From contig CANHSL010000018.1 of the NCBI GenBank assembly GCA_947463385.1, forward strand, positions 1 to 33,663: DNA of 33,663 nt, in the 5' to 3' direction. A model generated the notes under the pieces. That model worked only from the letters and a program-made list of their open reading frames with translations. It had not been told where the DNA came from and ran no database searches. The DNA is from Flavobacteriales bacterium (GTDB taxonomy: Bacteria > Bacteroidota > Bacteroidia > Flavobacteriales_D > Crocinitomicaceae). The translations under genes and the position numbers were made by a program. Below, one piece after another: positions 24,899-33,663 of this stretch (positions within the stretch are counted from its first letter, which is position 1; each line of letters begins with the position of its first letter).

Positions 24899-25078
24899 CT
24901 ATACAAAAAAGTTTAAAAGAATTAATAAGAAAACCGTAGAAAAACCAATAGCCCCATAAAACCAGGGGCTATTGATTGTTTTTTTCTTCGGTAAAGCATC
25001 AAGGATTTCATTGAAATTTCTACGTGTAGCAATGGATTCGCTTGATGGCAACTGTCTGTCAATTAGAAGTTTAATCAT
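24899..25078 (-). CDS. 59-residue single-helix membrane protein downstream of an ECF sigma factor
   Basis: An ATG at 25078, 6 bases after the sigma-factor stop, opens a 59-residue frame ending at TAG 24899-24901. The first 37 residues are soluble and charged (MIKLLIDRQLPSSESIATRR, then NEILDALPKKK), followed by a single membrane helix at about 38-58 (WFYGAIGFSTVFLLILLNFF). No family is recognised. A soluble N-terminus plus one helix, placed just after an ECF sigma gene, is the layout of anti-sigma proteins, but it is much shorter than the usual ones and lacks a zinc motif. It is therefore a candidate mini anti-sigma or accessory membrane protein; this is inference. Confidence 0.65.
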   Translation of the reverse strand: MIKLLIDRQLPSSESIATRRNFNEILDALPKKKTINSPWFYGAIGFSTVFLLILLNFFV

Positions 25079-25084
25079 ACCGTG

Positions 25085-25666
25085 TTATTTTTGATTATTA
25101 TGTTTTGCATAGAGCTCTTTAAGCTTAATTAAGGCTCTAAATGTTTTTACTTTTGCGTTGTTTTCGGTTAATTCCAAGATTTCCCCCATCTCTCTGAAGG
25201 ATCTTTTCTCAAAAAATCTCATTTCAATGAGCTGCAATTGGTTCTCTTTTAACAAAGGAAGAACCTTCAAAAGTACATCTCTTTTGTGCTCGGATTCATC
25301 CATCTGAAACTCTTCCATCACCTTTCCTAATTGCATTGAATCAATACTTACCGTACGCTGTGCCTTTTTATCACGAAACGACTGATAAAGTTCACTTTTA
25401 GCAATTCGAAATAACCAAGAAGAAAATGGAATGCCACGATATTCATATTTAGGCAAGTTGGTTAGCGCTTTAATGAATACGCATGAAGTGATGTCATATG
25501 CTGACTCTTCTTCATCTACTCGCTTGATGACGTATCTAAAAATTGCCTCGTGATATTTTTTATACAAGGGCGCAAAATGCTCAGGGTTTCGTTTTGCACG
25601 TTCAATGATTGCTAATTCATCTTCTGGTTTTCCGAACCTGTCAAAATAAAGGAGAGAAGCTGACAT
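25085..25666 (-). CDS. ECF-type RNA polymerase sigma factor
   Basis: A 193-residue sigma-70 family protein. Region 2 spans about residues 25-100 (FAPLYKKYHEAIFRYVIKRV, DITSCVFIKAL, FSSWLFRIAKSELYQSFRDK), and region 4 spans about 134-186 with the helix-turn-helix FREMGEILELTENNAKVKTF. There is no region 1 or 3, as in ECF factors. It would direct transcription of a set of genes unknown here. The gene downstream encodes a tiny membrane protein that may regulate it. Upstream lie 89 bases and then the HhH-barrel gene. Its own start follows an AT-rich stretch without a clear -7 box. Confidence 0.93.
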   Translation of the reverse strand: MSASLLYFDRFGKPEDELAIIERAKRNPEHFAPLYKKYHEAIFRYVIKRVDEEESAYDITSCVFIKALTNLPKYEYRGIPFSSWLFRIAKSELYQSFRDKKAQRTVSIDSMQLGKVMEEFQMDESEHKRDVLLKVLPLLKENQLQLIEMRFFEKRSFREMGEILELTENNAKVKTFRALIKLKELYAKHNNQK

Positions 25667-25755
25667 AATTACTTAGATTTAGGGTTAAACAATACAGGCT
25701 TGCAGTCCTGATATTTTGGATAACGCAAATCATTCAACTACGTAACAAAAAAAAA

Positions 25756-27846
25756 TTAAAGTGAAATTCTTAGTTGAACTACTAAGTCAGATTTTCTACT
25801 TCCATTGATTTGTTCAGCGCCGGAACTAATAACAAATCGGTTGTTGTATAAAAACACTCCGTATCGGACCCAAAGGTCGCAATGACGTAAAAAAGAATAC
25901 CTAAACAAGAGGTACGCACGGCTTCCTTGGTAATAGTATGCTGGAACAGCAAAGACATACAGGGCGTTGTTCTCAAAAGAATAAATTCGTGTATCATATC
26001 CATCGGTATCAAACAAGGCATATCTTATGGATAGATCAACGGGGGAGCTTTTTGGCTTCCAAAGTAAATCCTGAGTAATTAACATACCGTGCTGAAATCC
26101 CTTACTCTGACTATTTATTGTAAGAAACTCTACCCTGCTTTTAAAGGTAAATGCCTCACTGATAACGTACGAGAGATTTAAGCGATAATTACGCTGCACG
26201 AAGGGTTCAATTGGCGTAACAGCACCGGCATATATCGAACTATTTTTTTCTCGTAATTGCTGTCTGAACCTAAAATAAATTTCAAAAATTTTATTCGGTT
26301 TGTAAATAGGCTGAATCAAGAACTCATGCCCTTGACTGGGGGCATCAACTCCAAATTTCATCCACGGAAACTTGAAAACATCCATATATGCATTTAAGCT
26401 CCACGCTGGGTTAAATTTCATTTTCAAACCGGCATACAATCCCCGTTCATTCTGGGTATTGCTTCCCTCTGAAAACCCTGCATTGTAAAAGGAATAAAAA
26501 TCGCGTTGATAATCCCTGTAAATCAAGCCCATACTAACCTTAGAATCCAAGGAGATTAGTGCGCCATGCATCATTGCCCAACCTGAATTCCATTGCGTTA
26601 ATTGCTCATTAAATGCCTTCGATACTTCGCCAAAGAGCGCAATATTTTTAAAATTATACGAATAGTCAACCCCAGAATTGAAATGATGTTGTCCACGAAA
26701 ATCAAACTGATTGTACACTTTTACATCCTTCAAATAAGGCTTATCATATCCTTGATAAACACCAGATAACCCTATTTTAAACAAGCCTTTTTTCAGATTA
26801 AGGTTAGCCCCTAGAATGTTCTCACGAAGTCCGTTCATTTTTGAGATTTCCCGATTCGTGCGATGCAATCCAGATAAGTCGAGGGTAGAGATGAACTCCA
26901 AATCTTCAAAGGTAGAATCGGCAATTGTACTGGCATCAACCTTCTTGCTTGAGGAAAACAGGAGTAAGCCCAGGTTCTTATACCCCAGCTCCACAGCGGC
27001 TCCGCGCATGAACCTACTTTCATCCACTGAAGTATATGCCCGCAAGGGGATCGCCGTTCGTTTTGCAGTTGCAATATCGGCTGTTTTACCAAATGCATAG
27101 CTCGACCAAAACCCAACGCCTTGTCCGATTTGAACCTGATAATCCCCTAGCGCAACTCCTCGAACATATTTTCCACCTTTGAAAAAAACATGTGCTGAGT
27201 AAAAATCGAAGCCATTTTTTTGCGCGCCTCTGAAAAATTGTTCACCCGCATCCTTTTCTGCAGTGACCCCAATACTGATATTTGTCTTGTACGTATAACG
27301 CCAACGGGTATAGTATCGATCGCTGTTCCCGCAGTAATAATTATTACTTGCTTGAAGCATTGAATCTGAAACTTGATTATACCCTTGTTTGCGCTCCACG
27401 GTAGGCTGGTACCTCAAGAAGACTTCGTATTTCCCTTGTTCTAAGGCCTCCTTAAAGGTAATATGAATATTGTCTAATTTATCATCAACCTTAACAAAAG
27501 GGCGCACCAACTGAATGGTCTCTAAATCCCAATAACTTAAGCTCTGTAATTCATAAATAGAAATGAACTTGCCGAATAACTTGCGATGCAAAACTAAATC
27601 ACTGATTTGAACGGTTGTTAATAAACCGAGTTCCTCTAATTCCACACCATCCGTGAAATTCAAATTTATTGGATGCTCAAAATAAAAGTCTAATTGCTCA
27701 ATGATATTCGTAAGATCAATGTTTTCCGATTGAAAACGTTCGGAAATAAACTCTATGCGTTGTTGTATGATTTCAGACTTATCCTGACCAAAAAAGAAAC
27801 TCATTGGAAAAAAAAGCAATCCTACGAAAACAACAAAGTGCCTCAT
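25756..27846 (-). CDS. Outer-membrane barrel with N-terminal helix-hairpin-helix domain
   Basis: A 696-residue exported protein. A signal peptide ends near residue 20 (PMSFFFGQ). Residues 59-120 form a helix-hairpin-helix pair of the ComEA type, with NLNFTDGVELEELGLLTTVQ followed by ISIYELQSLSYWDLETIQL and RPFVKV, as in DNA-uptake proteins. The remaining 570 residues are long alternating strands with many Tyr and Phe, typical of an outer-membrane barrel; the protein ends in RKSDLVVQLRISL, a usual last strand. Similar fusions are widespread in Flavobacteriia but uncharacterised. A link to DNA binding or uptake is only a hypothesis. Its ATG overlaps the upstream barrel stop (ATGA). Confidence 0.8.
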   Translation of the reverse strand: MRHFVVFVGLLFFPMSFFFGQDKSEIIQQRIEFISERFQSENIDLTNIIEQLDFYFEHPINLNFTDGVELEELGLLTTVQISDLVLHRKLFGKFISIYELQSLSYWDLETIQLVRPFVKVDDKLDNIHITFKEALEQGKYEVFLRYQPTVERKQGYNQVSDSMLQASNNYYCGNSDRYYTRWRYTYKTNISIGVTAEKDAGEQFFRGAQKNGFDFYSAHVFFKGGKYVRGVALGDYQVQIGQGVGFWSSYAFGKTADIATAKRTAIPLRAYTSVDESRFMRGAAVELGYKNLGLLLFSSSKKVDASTIADSTFEDLEFISTLDLSGLHRTNREISKMNGLRENILGANLNLKKGLFKIGLSGVYQGYDKPYLKDVKVYNQFDFRGQHHFNSGVDYSYNFKNIALFGEVSKAFNEQLTQWNSGWAMMHGALISLDSKVSMGLIYRDYQRDFYSFYNAGFSEGSNTQNERGLYAGLKMKFNPAWSLNAYMDVFKFPWMKFGVDAPSQGHEFLIQPIYKPNKIFEIYFRFRQQLREKNSSIYAGAVTPIEPFVQRNYRLNLSYVISEAFTFKSRVEFLTINSQSKGFQHGMLITQDLLWKPKSSPVDLSIRYALFDTDGYDTRIYSFENNALYVFAVPAYYYQGSRAYLLFRYSFLRHCDLWVRYGVFLYNNRFVISSGAEQINGSRKSDLVVQLRISL

Positions 27847-28652
27847 TTCAAGCGATATGTAAATGAAACATTAGGCGACCATCCGAGCTGTTGTGTAAAG
27901 GCAGAGCCGAAATCTAGAAAATATAAGCCCTTGAACGCATACCCTACCCCTCCATTTACTTCAATGGGTTGGGTTGAGAATCCGGTGCGAAAACTTAAAT
28001 GATTTATTGGACTATACTCAAGCCCAGCTTTTCCGCGTATTGGAAAATCTACATGTTTCTCCCCTTCCACACATACCAATAGTTTATCTGAAAATTTAAA
28101 GGAAGACCCCAAGCGCATAACAGTGGTAAGACGGTCTTCTTGGTAAGCACTCAGTTTCACCCTTGAAAAATTAACCACTGCAAACCCAATATGCCATTTT
28201 GGATTAACTTGAGCCAATAAACCAGCCTCCCCTGTAGCCTTAAACACATTACCGTATCCTTGTCCGATGCGAATTTGATGAAGGTTCATCTGGACCCCTA
28301 GCGCCAAAATCTCAGATAATTTAAGGCTATATCCAACCCCTGCTTTCATGGTTCTAAATTGAGTGTATCCAAAACTCTGTGCTCCGGCAGAAAGCACTCC
28401 TTTTTTCAACGGAATTGCTGCAGCTATTGATTGCGTCTGAAGTTCTTTCAATAAAAAACGATTTTCATAGGCTATTCCGATTCCCAATTTTGTTACTCCA
28501 ACTAAAGAGGCCGGATTGTGGTGATATGCCCAAACATCCTGTAGGGTTACAGAAGCATCCCCCATACCTCTTGAACGACTGCCTGCAGGTGCCCAGCCTT
28601 GACTAAAACTGTATCCCGTTACAAGCAATGCTATTACAACTATCCGGTGCAT
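27843..28652 (-). CDS. Outer-membrane beta-barrel protein, FadL/PorV/PorQ-like
   Basis: A 269-residue exported protein with signal peptide ending FSQ at residue 18. Just after it comes AGSRSRGMGDASVTLQDVWA, then HHNPASLVGV: the R-x-x-x-G-M-G-x-A and N-P-A-x-L motifs common to the FadL/PorV/PorQ/UPF0164 barrels. The rest is strand-like with glycine and aromatic residues (LGIGIAYENRFLLKEL, GYSLKLSEILALGVQMNLH, GLYFLDFGSAF). It starts right at the end of the lipoprotein gene and overlaps the HhH-barrel gene by ATGA, so the three form one operon. Whether it is a true T9SS partner is unknown. Confidence 0.75.
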   Translation of the reverse strand: MHRIVVIALLVTGYSFSQGWAPAGSRSRGMGDASVTLQDVWAYHHNPASLVGVTKLGIGIAYENRFLLKELQTQSIAAAIPLKKGVLSAGAQSFGYTQFRTMKAGVGYSLKLSEILALGVQMNLHQIRIGQGYGNVFKATGEAGLLAQVNPKWHIGFAVVNFSRVKLSAYQEDRLTTVMRLGSSFKFSDKLLVCVEGEKHVDFPIRGKAGLEYSPINHLSFRTGFSTQPIEVNGGVGYAFKGLYFLDFGSAFTQQLGWSPNVSFTYRLK

Positions 28653-29084
28653 TTATTTATTTTTATAACGTTTGCAATTTAAATATTTCACGTGCGAAGC
28701 ATCCAAGAAAAACCAAGATTCTCCGCGGTTCGAAGATAAGGCATATATTGTTTTTTTTGAATCCTTTGGTTCTGCTTGACCGTTTAGATAATCAAATGTT
28801 AATTTGACCTTCATATGTGCCCCATCCTTATCTATGTCTTGAATGTCATAATTGGCTAAAGAGGCTCCTTGATGAACAAATAACTTTTTTAATTTGCTGG
28901 TATCGGATAAGTGTGCATCAATAACGCACGGGTGTGTTAAGGAAACTTCAAGAATTGTTAATTCCTTATTGTATGCATTTTGGTATTGAATTATCGCTCG
29001 ATTTAACGATTTCTCCTGATTCGCCGTTAAAGAACAGGCAACAAGGAAACATAAAAGTGCAACGAATAGTAAGTAAGGTCTCAT
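28653..29084 (-). CDS. Small lipoprotein of unknown function
   Basis: A 143-residue protein using the ATG at 29084. A TTG four codons earlier lies inside the promoter box and is not likely. The signal sequence has a lipobox LVAC with the lipidated cysteine at C17. The rest forms a small soluble domain with SLNRAIIQYQNAYNKELTIL, a beta part (AHMKVKLTFDYLNGQ) and the ending LDASHVKYLNCKRYKNK. No family is recognised; it has the feel of a NTF2-like or small sandwich fold. It heads the operon with the two barrels and would sit in the outer membrane or the periplasm. Confidence 0.7.
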   Translation of the reverse strand: MRPYLLFVALLCFLVACSLTANQEKSLNRAIIQYQNAYNKELTILEVSLTHPCVIDAHLSDTSKLKKLFVHQGASLANYDIQDIDKDGAHMKVKLTFDYLNGQAEPKDSKKTIYALSSNRGESWFFLDASHVKYLNCKRYKNK

Positions 29085-29093
29085 CAAGTGTAA

Positions 29094-29101
29094 CAAAGAT
29101 A
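29094..29101 (-). promoter_or_regulatory. -7 promoter box (TATCTTTG) for the lipoprotein/barrel operon
   Basis: A perfect TAnnTTTG match on the minus strand, ending 9 bases before the ATG at 29084. Within 50 bases is the opposite box for mutA, so the region holds back-to-back promoters. Confidence 0.5.
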
Positions 29102-29147
29102 AGGTTTTCTTTCAATCTTTTGTTTCGTGTCAAATGCCGAAGAATGG

Positions 29148-29155
29148 TATCTTTG
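29148..29155 (+). promoter_or_regulatory. -7 promoter box (TATCTTTG) for mutA
   Basis: A perfect TAnnTTTG match ending 16 bases before the mutA ATG. The leader is too short to hold a cobalamin riboswitch, so this B12-dependent enzyme is not under such control here. Confidence 0.5.
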
Positions 29156-29171
29156 GGACAAGAATTGAACT

Positions 29172-30332
29172 ATGTCGCAACAAGAACAATGGGTTAATCA
29201 ACTGAAAAAAGAACTTAAATCAGAAACGTTAAGTGAATTTCAGTCTGATATTGAAGGCTTACGCTGGGAGTTTACAGATAATAATGAGTCCTTACCTTCT
29301 TTTGATTTTTCGAATACGAGTAATACGTCTTGCACATTTTATAGCTTTTACAAGGTTAATGATGCGAAGCAAAGCAACATTGAAATTTTAAAAGATTTAA
29401 ATCAAGGAACTCAGGGCTTATTGATTTGTTGGGATAAATTACCTGATTTCGATCAGTTATTTAAGGGCGTACTGTTTGAATACATCCAAACCAGATTGAT
29501 TGTTCGTAATTCGGAAGACCTTGCTCACATTAATCAATGGATAAGCCAACGGAATCCTGCGAATTTCACGGTGGAATTTTCAACATTTCAAAAAGATACT
29601 TCGTTAAGAATTGATGGATTTTCATTGTATGCTGTTGGGGCAAATGCTTGGCAAGAACTGTCCTATGTATGCAAGGAACTTGAAATACACCTCCCAACAA
29701 TTCCTCAACACCAAGAGATTACGGTAGAATTTGGTGTAGGAGAGAATTTCATTGTTGAAGCGTCAAAAATCACCGCCTTTCAATGGTTGAGTGAAGCCCT
29801 ATTAACCAAACACGCACGTAAAGACCTAAACATAACATTGAGAGCACGGCTTGGATGGAGGAATAAATCCGTTGGCGAACTGCACACCAATCAAATACGA
29901 CAATCTTCGGAAGCGCTATGTGCTTTGGTAGCTGGTGTAAATCAACTCTGTATTACTCCATATGATCAATTTTTCGAAAAAGATTCTTCTGAATTATCTC
30001 GAAGGATGGCTATTAATATAGGTCACATTCTAAAAGAAGAATCCCACTTAGATTGGTTTAATGGGCTCATGAAAGGAAGTTACATTAGCACCCATTTAAT
30101 TCACCAATTGTGTAACAAGGTGTGGGAAGAACTAAGCTTGAAGGAAGGATTTGAAGACAAGCTGAAGGCAGCAATTCTAGCTACTATTTCCCTGAGACAA
30201 ATGCGCATAAGCGAGCAGAGCGATCGATTTATTGGGATTAATTACTTAGTAAATCCGAGCGAAAAACAAACGTATAGTCACAAAGAAACTGGAGCCTTTG
30301 GTCTTCCTTATTTATTTTTTGAAACGATTTAA
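29172..30332 (+). CDS. mutA: Methylmalonyl-CoA mutase small subunit
   Basis: A 386-residue protein that pairs with the large subunit coded next. It is a shortened relative of the mutase barrel: it keeps the start [20 protein letters not shown], an [10 protein letters not shown] region, and the late [19 protein letters not shown] and [14 protein letters not shown] segments. It lacks the B12-binding domain (no DxHxxG), as expected of the non-catalytic small subunit in Bacteroidota. The stop is 1 base before the large-subunit ATG. The heterodimer interconverts succinyl-CoA and methylmalonyl-CoA, for propionate metabolism and breakdown of branched amino acids. Confidence 0.87.
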   Translation: MSQQEQWVNQLKKELKSETLSEFQSDIEGLRWEFTDNNESLPSFDFSNTSNTSCTFYSFYKVNDAKQSNIEILKDLNQGTQGLLICWDKLPDFDQLFKGVLFEYIQTRLIVRNSEDLAHINQWISQRNPANFTVEFSTFQKDTSLRIDGFSLYAVGANAWQELSYVCKELEIHLPTIPQHQEITVEFGVGENFIVEASKITAFQWLSEALLTKHARKDLNITLRARLGWRNKSVGELHTNQIRQSSEALCALVAGVNQLCITPYDQFFEKDSSELSRRMAINIGHILKEESHLDWFNGLMKGSYISTHLIHQLCNKVWEELSLKEGFEDKLKAAILATISLRQMRISEQSDRFIGINYLVNPSEKQTYSHKETGAFGLPYLFFETI

Positions 30333-30333
30333 T

Positions 30334-32424
30334 ATGTCGAGTTGGATAAGCTATTTAACGAGTCGGGAAACCGATAAACTTACGGAGAAAGAAATCGATG
30401 GGATTCGAATACCAAATGCGCCTCCACACGAAGAAATATTACCACAGCATTCTGGTATCGCGCCTTTTAGACGGGGTCCATATGCCTCTATGTACACCAT
30501 AAGACCGTGGACGATCAGACAATATGCAGGATTTTCAACGGCAGAAGAATCCAATGCTTTTTACAGAAAGAATCTAGCCGCTGGTCAGAAAGGATTGTCG
30601 GTCGCCTTTGACCTCCCCACACACAGGGGATATGATTCCGATCACCCTAGGGTTACAGGAGATGTTGGTAAAGCCGGTGTAGCCATCGACTCGATTGAGG
30701 ACATGAAACGGTTATTCGACGGAATTCCACTCGATGAGATGTCTGTTTCAATGACCATGAATGGCGCGGTATTACCCATTCTTGCCTTTTACATAGGAGC
30801 CGCTATTGAACAAGGTGTTGATTTATCTGCATTATCTGGCACAATTCAAAACGATATTTTGAAGGAATTTATGGTGAGAAATACCTATATCTATCCTCCG
30901 GAACCATCGATGAGGATCATTGCTGATATTTTCAAGTATACGTCCGAACATATGCCTCGGTTTAATAGCATATCTATTTCAGGATATCACATGCATGAGG
31001 CTGGTGCTACGGCTGCACAGGAATTAGCTTTTACGCTTGCAGACGGACTTGAATATATCCGCACAGGGATTAAAGCAGGGTTGAGCATAGATGAATTTGC
31101 ACCAAGATTGAGTTTTTTCTGGGCGATTGGAATGAATTTCCCAATTGAAGTAGCAAAATTAAGGGCTGGGAGAGAGCTTTGGGCAGACTTGGTTTCTGAA
31201 TTTAATCCTAAATCTGACAAATCGAAAATACTTCGTGCACACTGTCAAACATCGGGCTGGTCATTAACCGAACAGGACCCATTCAACAACGTTACTCGGA
31301 CAACGATTGAAGCCTATGCGGCCGTTTTTGGTGGAACTCAATCATTGCATACCAATTCATTAGATGAAGCCATCGCGCTTCCAACAGATTTTTCTGCTCG
31401 AATTGCACGAAACACCCAATTGTTTATTGCTTTGGAGTCGGGAGTTACCCAATTCATTGACCCTTTTGGAGGAAGTCAACACATTGAACACTTAACGAAT
31501 CAGCTTATTCAAGAAGCACGCAGTTTGATGTTGGAAATCGAAAACATTGGTGGGATGTCAAAAGCTATTGCCAAAGGAATTCCAAAATTAAAAATTGAAG
31601 AGGCCGCTGCGATGAAACAGGCGAGAATTGATGCGGAACAAGAAATTATTGTGGGTGTAAATCGCTTCCAACATGCTGAAGAAACACAAATTGATTTGTT
31701 GGAAGTGGACAACACTAAAGTACGTACACAACAAGTGGAACAACTCGCACAACTAAAAGCATCAAGAGATCAGGCCAGGGTTGACCAACTACTTAAACGC
31801 TTAGAACATGCCGCTAAAACCTCAGAAAACTTATTAGCAATTGCTGTCGAATGTGCCCTAGCCAGATGTACCTTAGGCGAAATCTCTCTGGCCTTAGAGC
31901 AGGAGTTCGGTAGATACGAAGCAGACATAAGAACCATCTCAGGTGTGTATAAATCAATTGCTATGAAAGATCAAACCTTTAATGAAGCACAAACACTTTG
32001 CAATACATTTTCAGAATTAGAAGGTAGAAGACCGCGTATTCTTGTAGCCAAAATGGGACAAGATGGACATGATCGTGGCGCTAAAATTATTGCAACTGCT
32101 TTTGCAGATATAGGTTTTGATGTGGACATGGGACCGCTATTTCAAACCCCACAGGAAGTTGCAAAACAAGCAATAGAAAATGACGTGCATGTGGTGGGAG
32201 TCTCTTCATTAGCAGCCGGACACAAAACGCTCGTGCCCGCATTAATAAACGCATTAAATGAGGTTGGAAGAAGTGATATTATGGTGGTCGTAGGAGGTGT
32301 TATTCCGAAGAATGACTATTCCTATTTATTTGAAGCAGGAGTATTTGGAATTTATGGTCCAGGTACTAAACTTGCCGAATCAGCGATTGAAATCTTAACC
32401 CTCCTCATGAAAAGTCACAATTAA
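30334..32424 (+). CDS. mutB: Methylmalonyl-CoA mutase large subunit
   Basis: A 696-residue catalytic subunit using the ATG at 30334 (an ATG 12 codons earlier overlaps mutA). The substrate barrel shows [58 protein letters not shown] and [13 protein letters not shown]. The C-terminal cobalamin domain (about 560-696) has DGHDRG at 577-582, with H579 the axial cobalt ligand, then [12 protein letters not shown] and VVVGGVIP. All key parts are present. No epimerase, meaB or cobalamin genes are in the window, but they may be elsewhere. Confidence 0.96.
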   Translation: MSSWISYLTSRETDKLTEKEIDGIRIPNAPPHEEILPQHSGIAPFRRGPYASMYTIRPWTIRQYAGFSTAEESNAFYRKNLAAGQKGLSVAFDLPTHRGYDSDHPRVTGDVGKAGVAIDSIEDMKRLFDGIPLDEMSVSMTMNGAVLPILAFYIGAAIEQGVDLSALSGTIQNDILKEFMVRNTYIYPPEPSMRIIADIFKYTSEHMPRFNSISISGYHMHEAGATAAQELAFTLADGLEYIRTGIKAGLSIDEFAPRLSFFWAIGMNFPIEVAKLRAGRELWADLVSEFNPKSDKSKILRAHCQTSGWSLTEQDPFNNVTRTTIEAYAAVFGGTQSLHTNSLDEAIALPTDFSARIARNTQLFIALESGVTQFIDPFGGSQHIEHLTNQLIQEARSLMLEIENIGGMSKAIAKGIPKLKIEEAAAMKQARIDAEQEIIVGVNRFQHAEETQIDLLEVDNTKVRTQQVEQLAQLKASRDQARVDQLLKRLEHAAKTSENLLAIAVECALARCTLGEISLALEQEFGRYEADIRTISGVYKSIAMKDQTFNEAQTLCNTFSELEGRRPRILVAKMGQDGHDRGAKIIATAFADIGFDVDMGPLFQTPQEVAKQAIENDVHVVGVSSLAAGHKTLVPALINALNEVGRSDIMVVVGGVIPKNDYSYLFEAGVFGIYGPGTKLAESAIEILTLLMKSHN

Positions 32425-32474
32425 ATTGTATTTTCGGCATAGAATTTGGGACACGCAAAACAAATTATAATCGT

Positions 32475-33614
32475 ATGAAATATCTTTTTTTACTCCTTCT
32501 AACTGCAGTTTTTAATACATTGTTAGCGCAAGACATTACCTTTAGTTCAGACAAACGCCTAGCGCAACCTTCCGTGAATGGTGAAGTCAAAGCTGAGAAT
32601 ATTATTGAAATTAAAAGCTCGCTAAAAACACCGCTTAACGGCAAAAAAACCTACACATGGACAATTAACGGCTCATCTGAACCGGGAAAGGGATGGGAAC
32701 TTGTCAAAGGCACCACACTAAGCGGTGAAAAGATTAAAATCTCCTTTAATAAAATCGGGAATTACAGCATTGGATTAACCATTGTAGCTGTTTCGGGAGA
32801 AGACGAAAACGAAGTGAGTGGAGAAGTAGAAGATTTTATCTCGGTACGAAGTGTTTTTCCAGAATTAGCCGCACTTTATGCTCAAAAACCTGTTCCTAAC
32901 TATGTTAAACTCGTTGAAAAATCTTCTGAATACACTGTAAAACCGAAATTTGCTAACGACCCTACACCGAATTTATTTCTTGCAAAAGGATATTTAGGTC
33001 TTGTAAAGTCAGGTAATCCTGAACCTCGTTTTGAAACGGCAATTGAAGACTGCATTTCAAGTTTTGCAGCAGCAAAGGAGCTAGATAAAAATGGGGTTAT
33101 CATGGATGATGAACATCAACGATTTTTAGATGAACTGCAGCAATATTTATTGAATGAAAATATTTTGGTAAACTATGATGCAGACCCAAAAACAAATCCT
33201 GAAAGTTATGATCAATTGGTAGAGTATATTGATTATTATAGTCAAACAACCTCAGCACCAGTTTGCGTAAGTTTAATGCAGGGTTATTTTAAATACCTTA
33301 AAAAGGATTCAAAAGGAGCAAATCTTCTTTGGAACACCGAAATTCTAAAACTTAAAAAGTTTGTTAACCTGGATGAGAAAACAGCCTACGGTGAACGATA
33401 TAAAGATGAGCTCGGCAATGAAATCATTCTTTCAACGGTTGATTTAAAGGTACTTAAACTAGGCGCAATGAAGGTTGCACAAATCATGAAAACAAGAGAT
33501 AATCAAAATCCTAAGGAAGCATGTAAGTTACTTTCTATTGTTGAGCCATTTTTAATAGATGACACCGAATTCGCAACGTTTTATTCTAAAGAATTTAACA
33601 GCTGCCAAGAATAA
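32475..33614 (+). CDS. Exported protein with a PKD/Ig-like start, unknown function
   Basis: A 379-residue protein with signal peptide MKYLFLLLLTAVFNTLLAQ (cleavage after residue 19). Residues about 22-125 look like a PKD or other Ig-like sandwich: NGKKTYTWTING, GEKIKISFNKIGNYSIGLTI, then a linker EVEDFISVRS. From about 130 on it is helical and charged, with the feel of a TPR or similar helical repeat (NLFLAKGYLGLVKSGNPEPR, AIEDCISSFAAAKELDKNG, VCVSLMQGYFKYLKKDSKGA). No enzyme motif is seen and no T9SS C-terminal signal is present. It follows mutB by 50 bases and is followed by a terminator at the window edge. Confidence 0.7.
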   Translation: MKYLFLLLLTAVFNTLLAQDITFSSDKRLAQPSVNGEVKAENIIEIKSSLKTPLNGKKTYTWTINGSSEPGKGWELVKGTTLSGEKIKISFNKIGNYSIGLTIVAVSGEDENEVSGEVEDFISVRSVFPELAALYAQKPVPNYVKLVEKSSEYTVKPKFANDPTPNLFLAKGYLGLVKSGNPEPRFETAIEDCISSFAAAKELDKNGVIMDDEHQRFLDELQQYLLNENILVNYDADPKTNPESYDQLVEYIDYYSQTTSAPVCVSLMQGYFKYLKKDSKGANLLWNTEILKLKKFVNLDEKTAYGERYKDELGNEIILSTVDLKVLKLGAMKVAQIMKTRDNQNPKEACKLLSIVEPFLIDDTEFATFYSKEFNSCQE

Positions 33615-33640
33615 CAATATTTCAACATTGACGCATTGAT

Positions 33641-33663
33641 AAAAAAGCCACGTGAACCGTGGC
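33641..33663. terminator. Terminator hairpin at the right edge
   Basis: A perfect 6-base stem GCCACG/CGTGGC closes a TGAAC loop and follows an A-run (AAAAAA, 33641-33646). The A-run would give a T-tract for transcripts from the minus strand. Whether a T-tract also follows on the plus strand lies outside the window. It is probably shared between this gene and a convergent neighbour. Confidence 0.6.

Noticed and set aside
25690-25710. CAGG...CCTG inverted repeat upstream of the sigma gene
   Set aside because: The arms are only four bases long and expected by chance.
1-33663. CRISPR arrays, tRNA or rRNA genes, insertion sequences, phage genes
   Set aside because: Looked for on both strands. 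No regular spaced repeats, cloverleaf-like segments, transposase or phage structural genes were recognised.

Overview
The window looks like a piece of a Bacteroidota chromosome, most likely order Flavobacteriales. Five things point this way: gliding-motility genes gldB and gldC; many outer-membrane beta-barrels with short signal peptides ending in Gln (xxAQ, xYSQ); a PorG/DUF6089-type barrel; a two-subunit methylmalonyl-CoA mutase; and several good matches to the Bacteroidota -7 promoter box (TAnnTTTG) just upstream of starts. Genes are packed tightly, with repeated TAATG and ATGA stop/start overlaps. No rRNA, tRNA, CRISPR array, insertion sequence or prophage was seen, so this is mostly core chromosome with small accessory touches.

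Layout, left half. A truncated outer-membrane barrel gene (minus, runs off the left edge) is divergent from a gldB-gldC-DUF2797-gtrA operon (563-3164). A small two-helix membrane protein (3214-3411, minus) is followed by a 340-base gene-free stretch rich in palindromes (3412-3751). Then come a glycosyltransferase and a cysteine desulfurase (minus, coupled), divergent from two overlapping barrel genes (6072-7321). A DUF433/DUF5615 toxin-antitoxin pair (7346-7905) is followed by a likely sulfide/persulfide detoxification pair: an MBL-rhodanese-rhodanese enzyme and a TauE/SafE anion exporter (7969-10193). A flavin reductase and a DUF2805 protein (plus) converge on a minus-strand operon fbaA-accD-MBL-like (11167-13780).

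Layout, right half. A 50-residue protein with a strong terminator (13884-14067) precedes a GH20 beta-hexosaminidase. Next is a plus operon menB-pepD-ribBA-lolD-like-TIGR02757 (16408-21286), joining menaquinone, dipeptide, riboflavin and ABC-transport functions. A long minus-strand run follows from 29084 down to 21283: lipoprotein, FadL/PorV-like barrel, helix-hairpin-helix barrel, ECF sigma factor, a tiny 59-residue membrane protein, a PorG-like barrel, pyrD, an HMG-CoA-lyase-like enzyme and an unknown membrane-anchored protein. Divergent from this are mutA-mutB (29172-32424) and an unknown exported protein.

Most genes belong to known families. The parts most worth a second look are the lipoprotein/barrel/HhH-barrel operon next to an ECF sigma factor and its tiny membrane partner; the DUF2797 protein, whose sequence pattern suggests a GIY-YIG-like fold; the 50-residue ORF opposite fbaA; and the palindrome cluster at 3412-3751. 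I did not find a clear new defence or mobile system.
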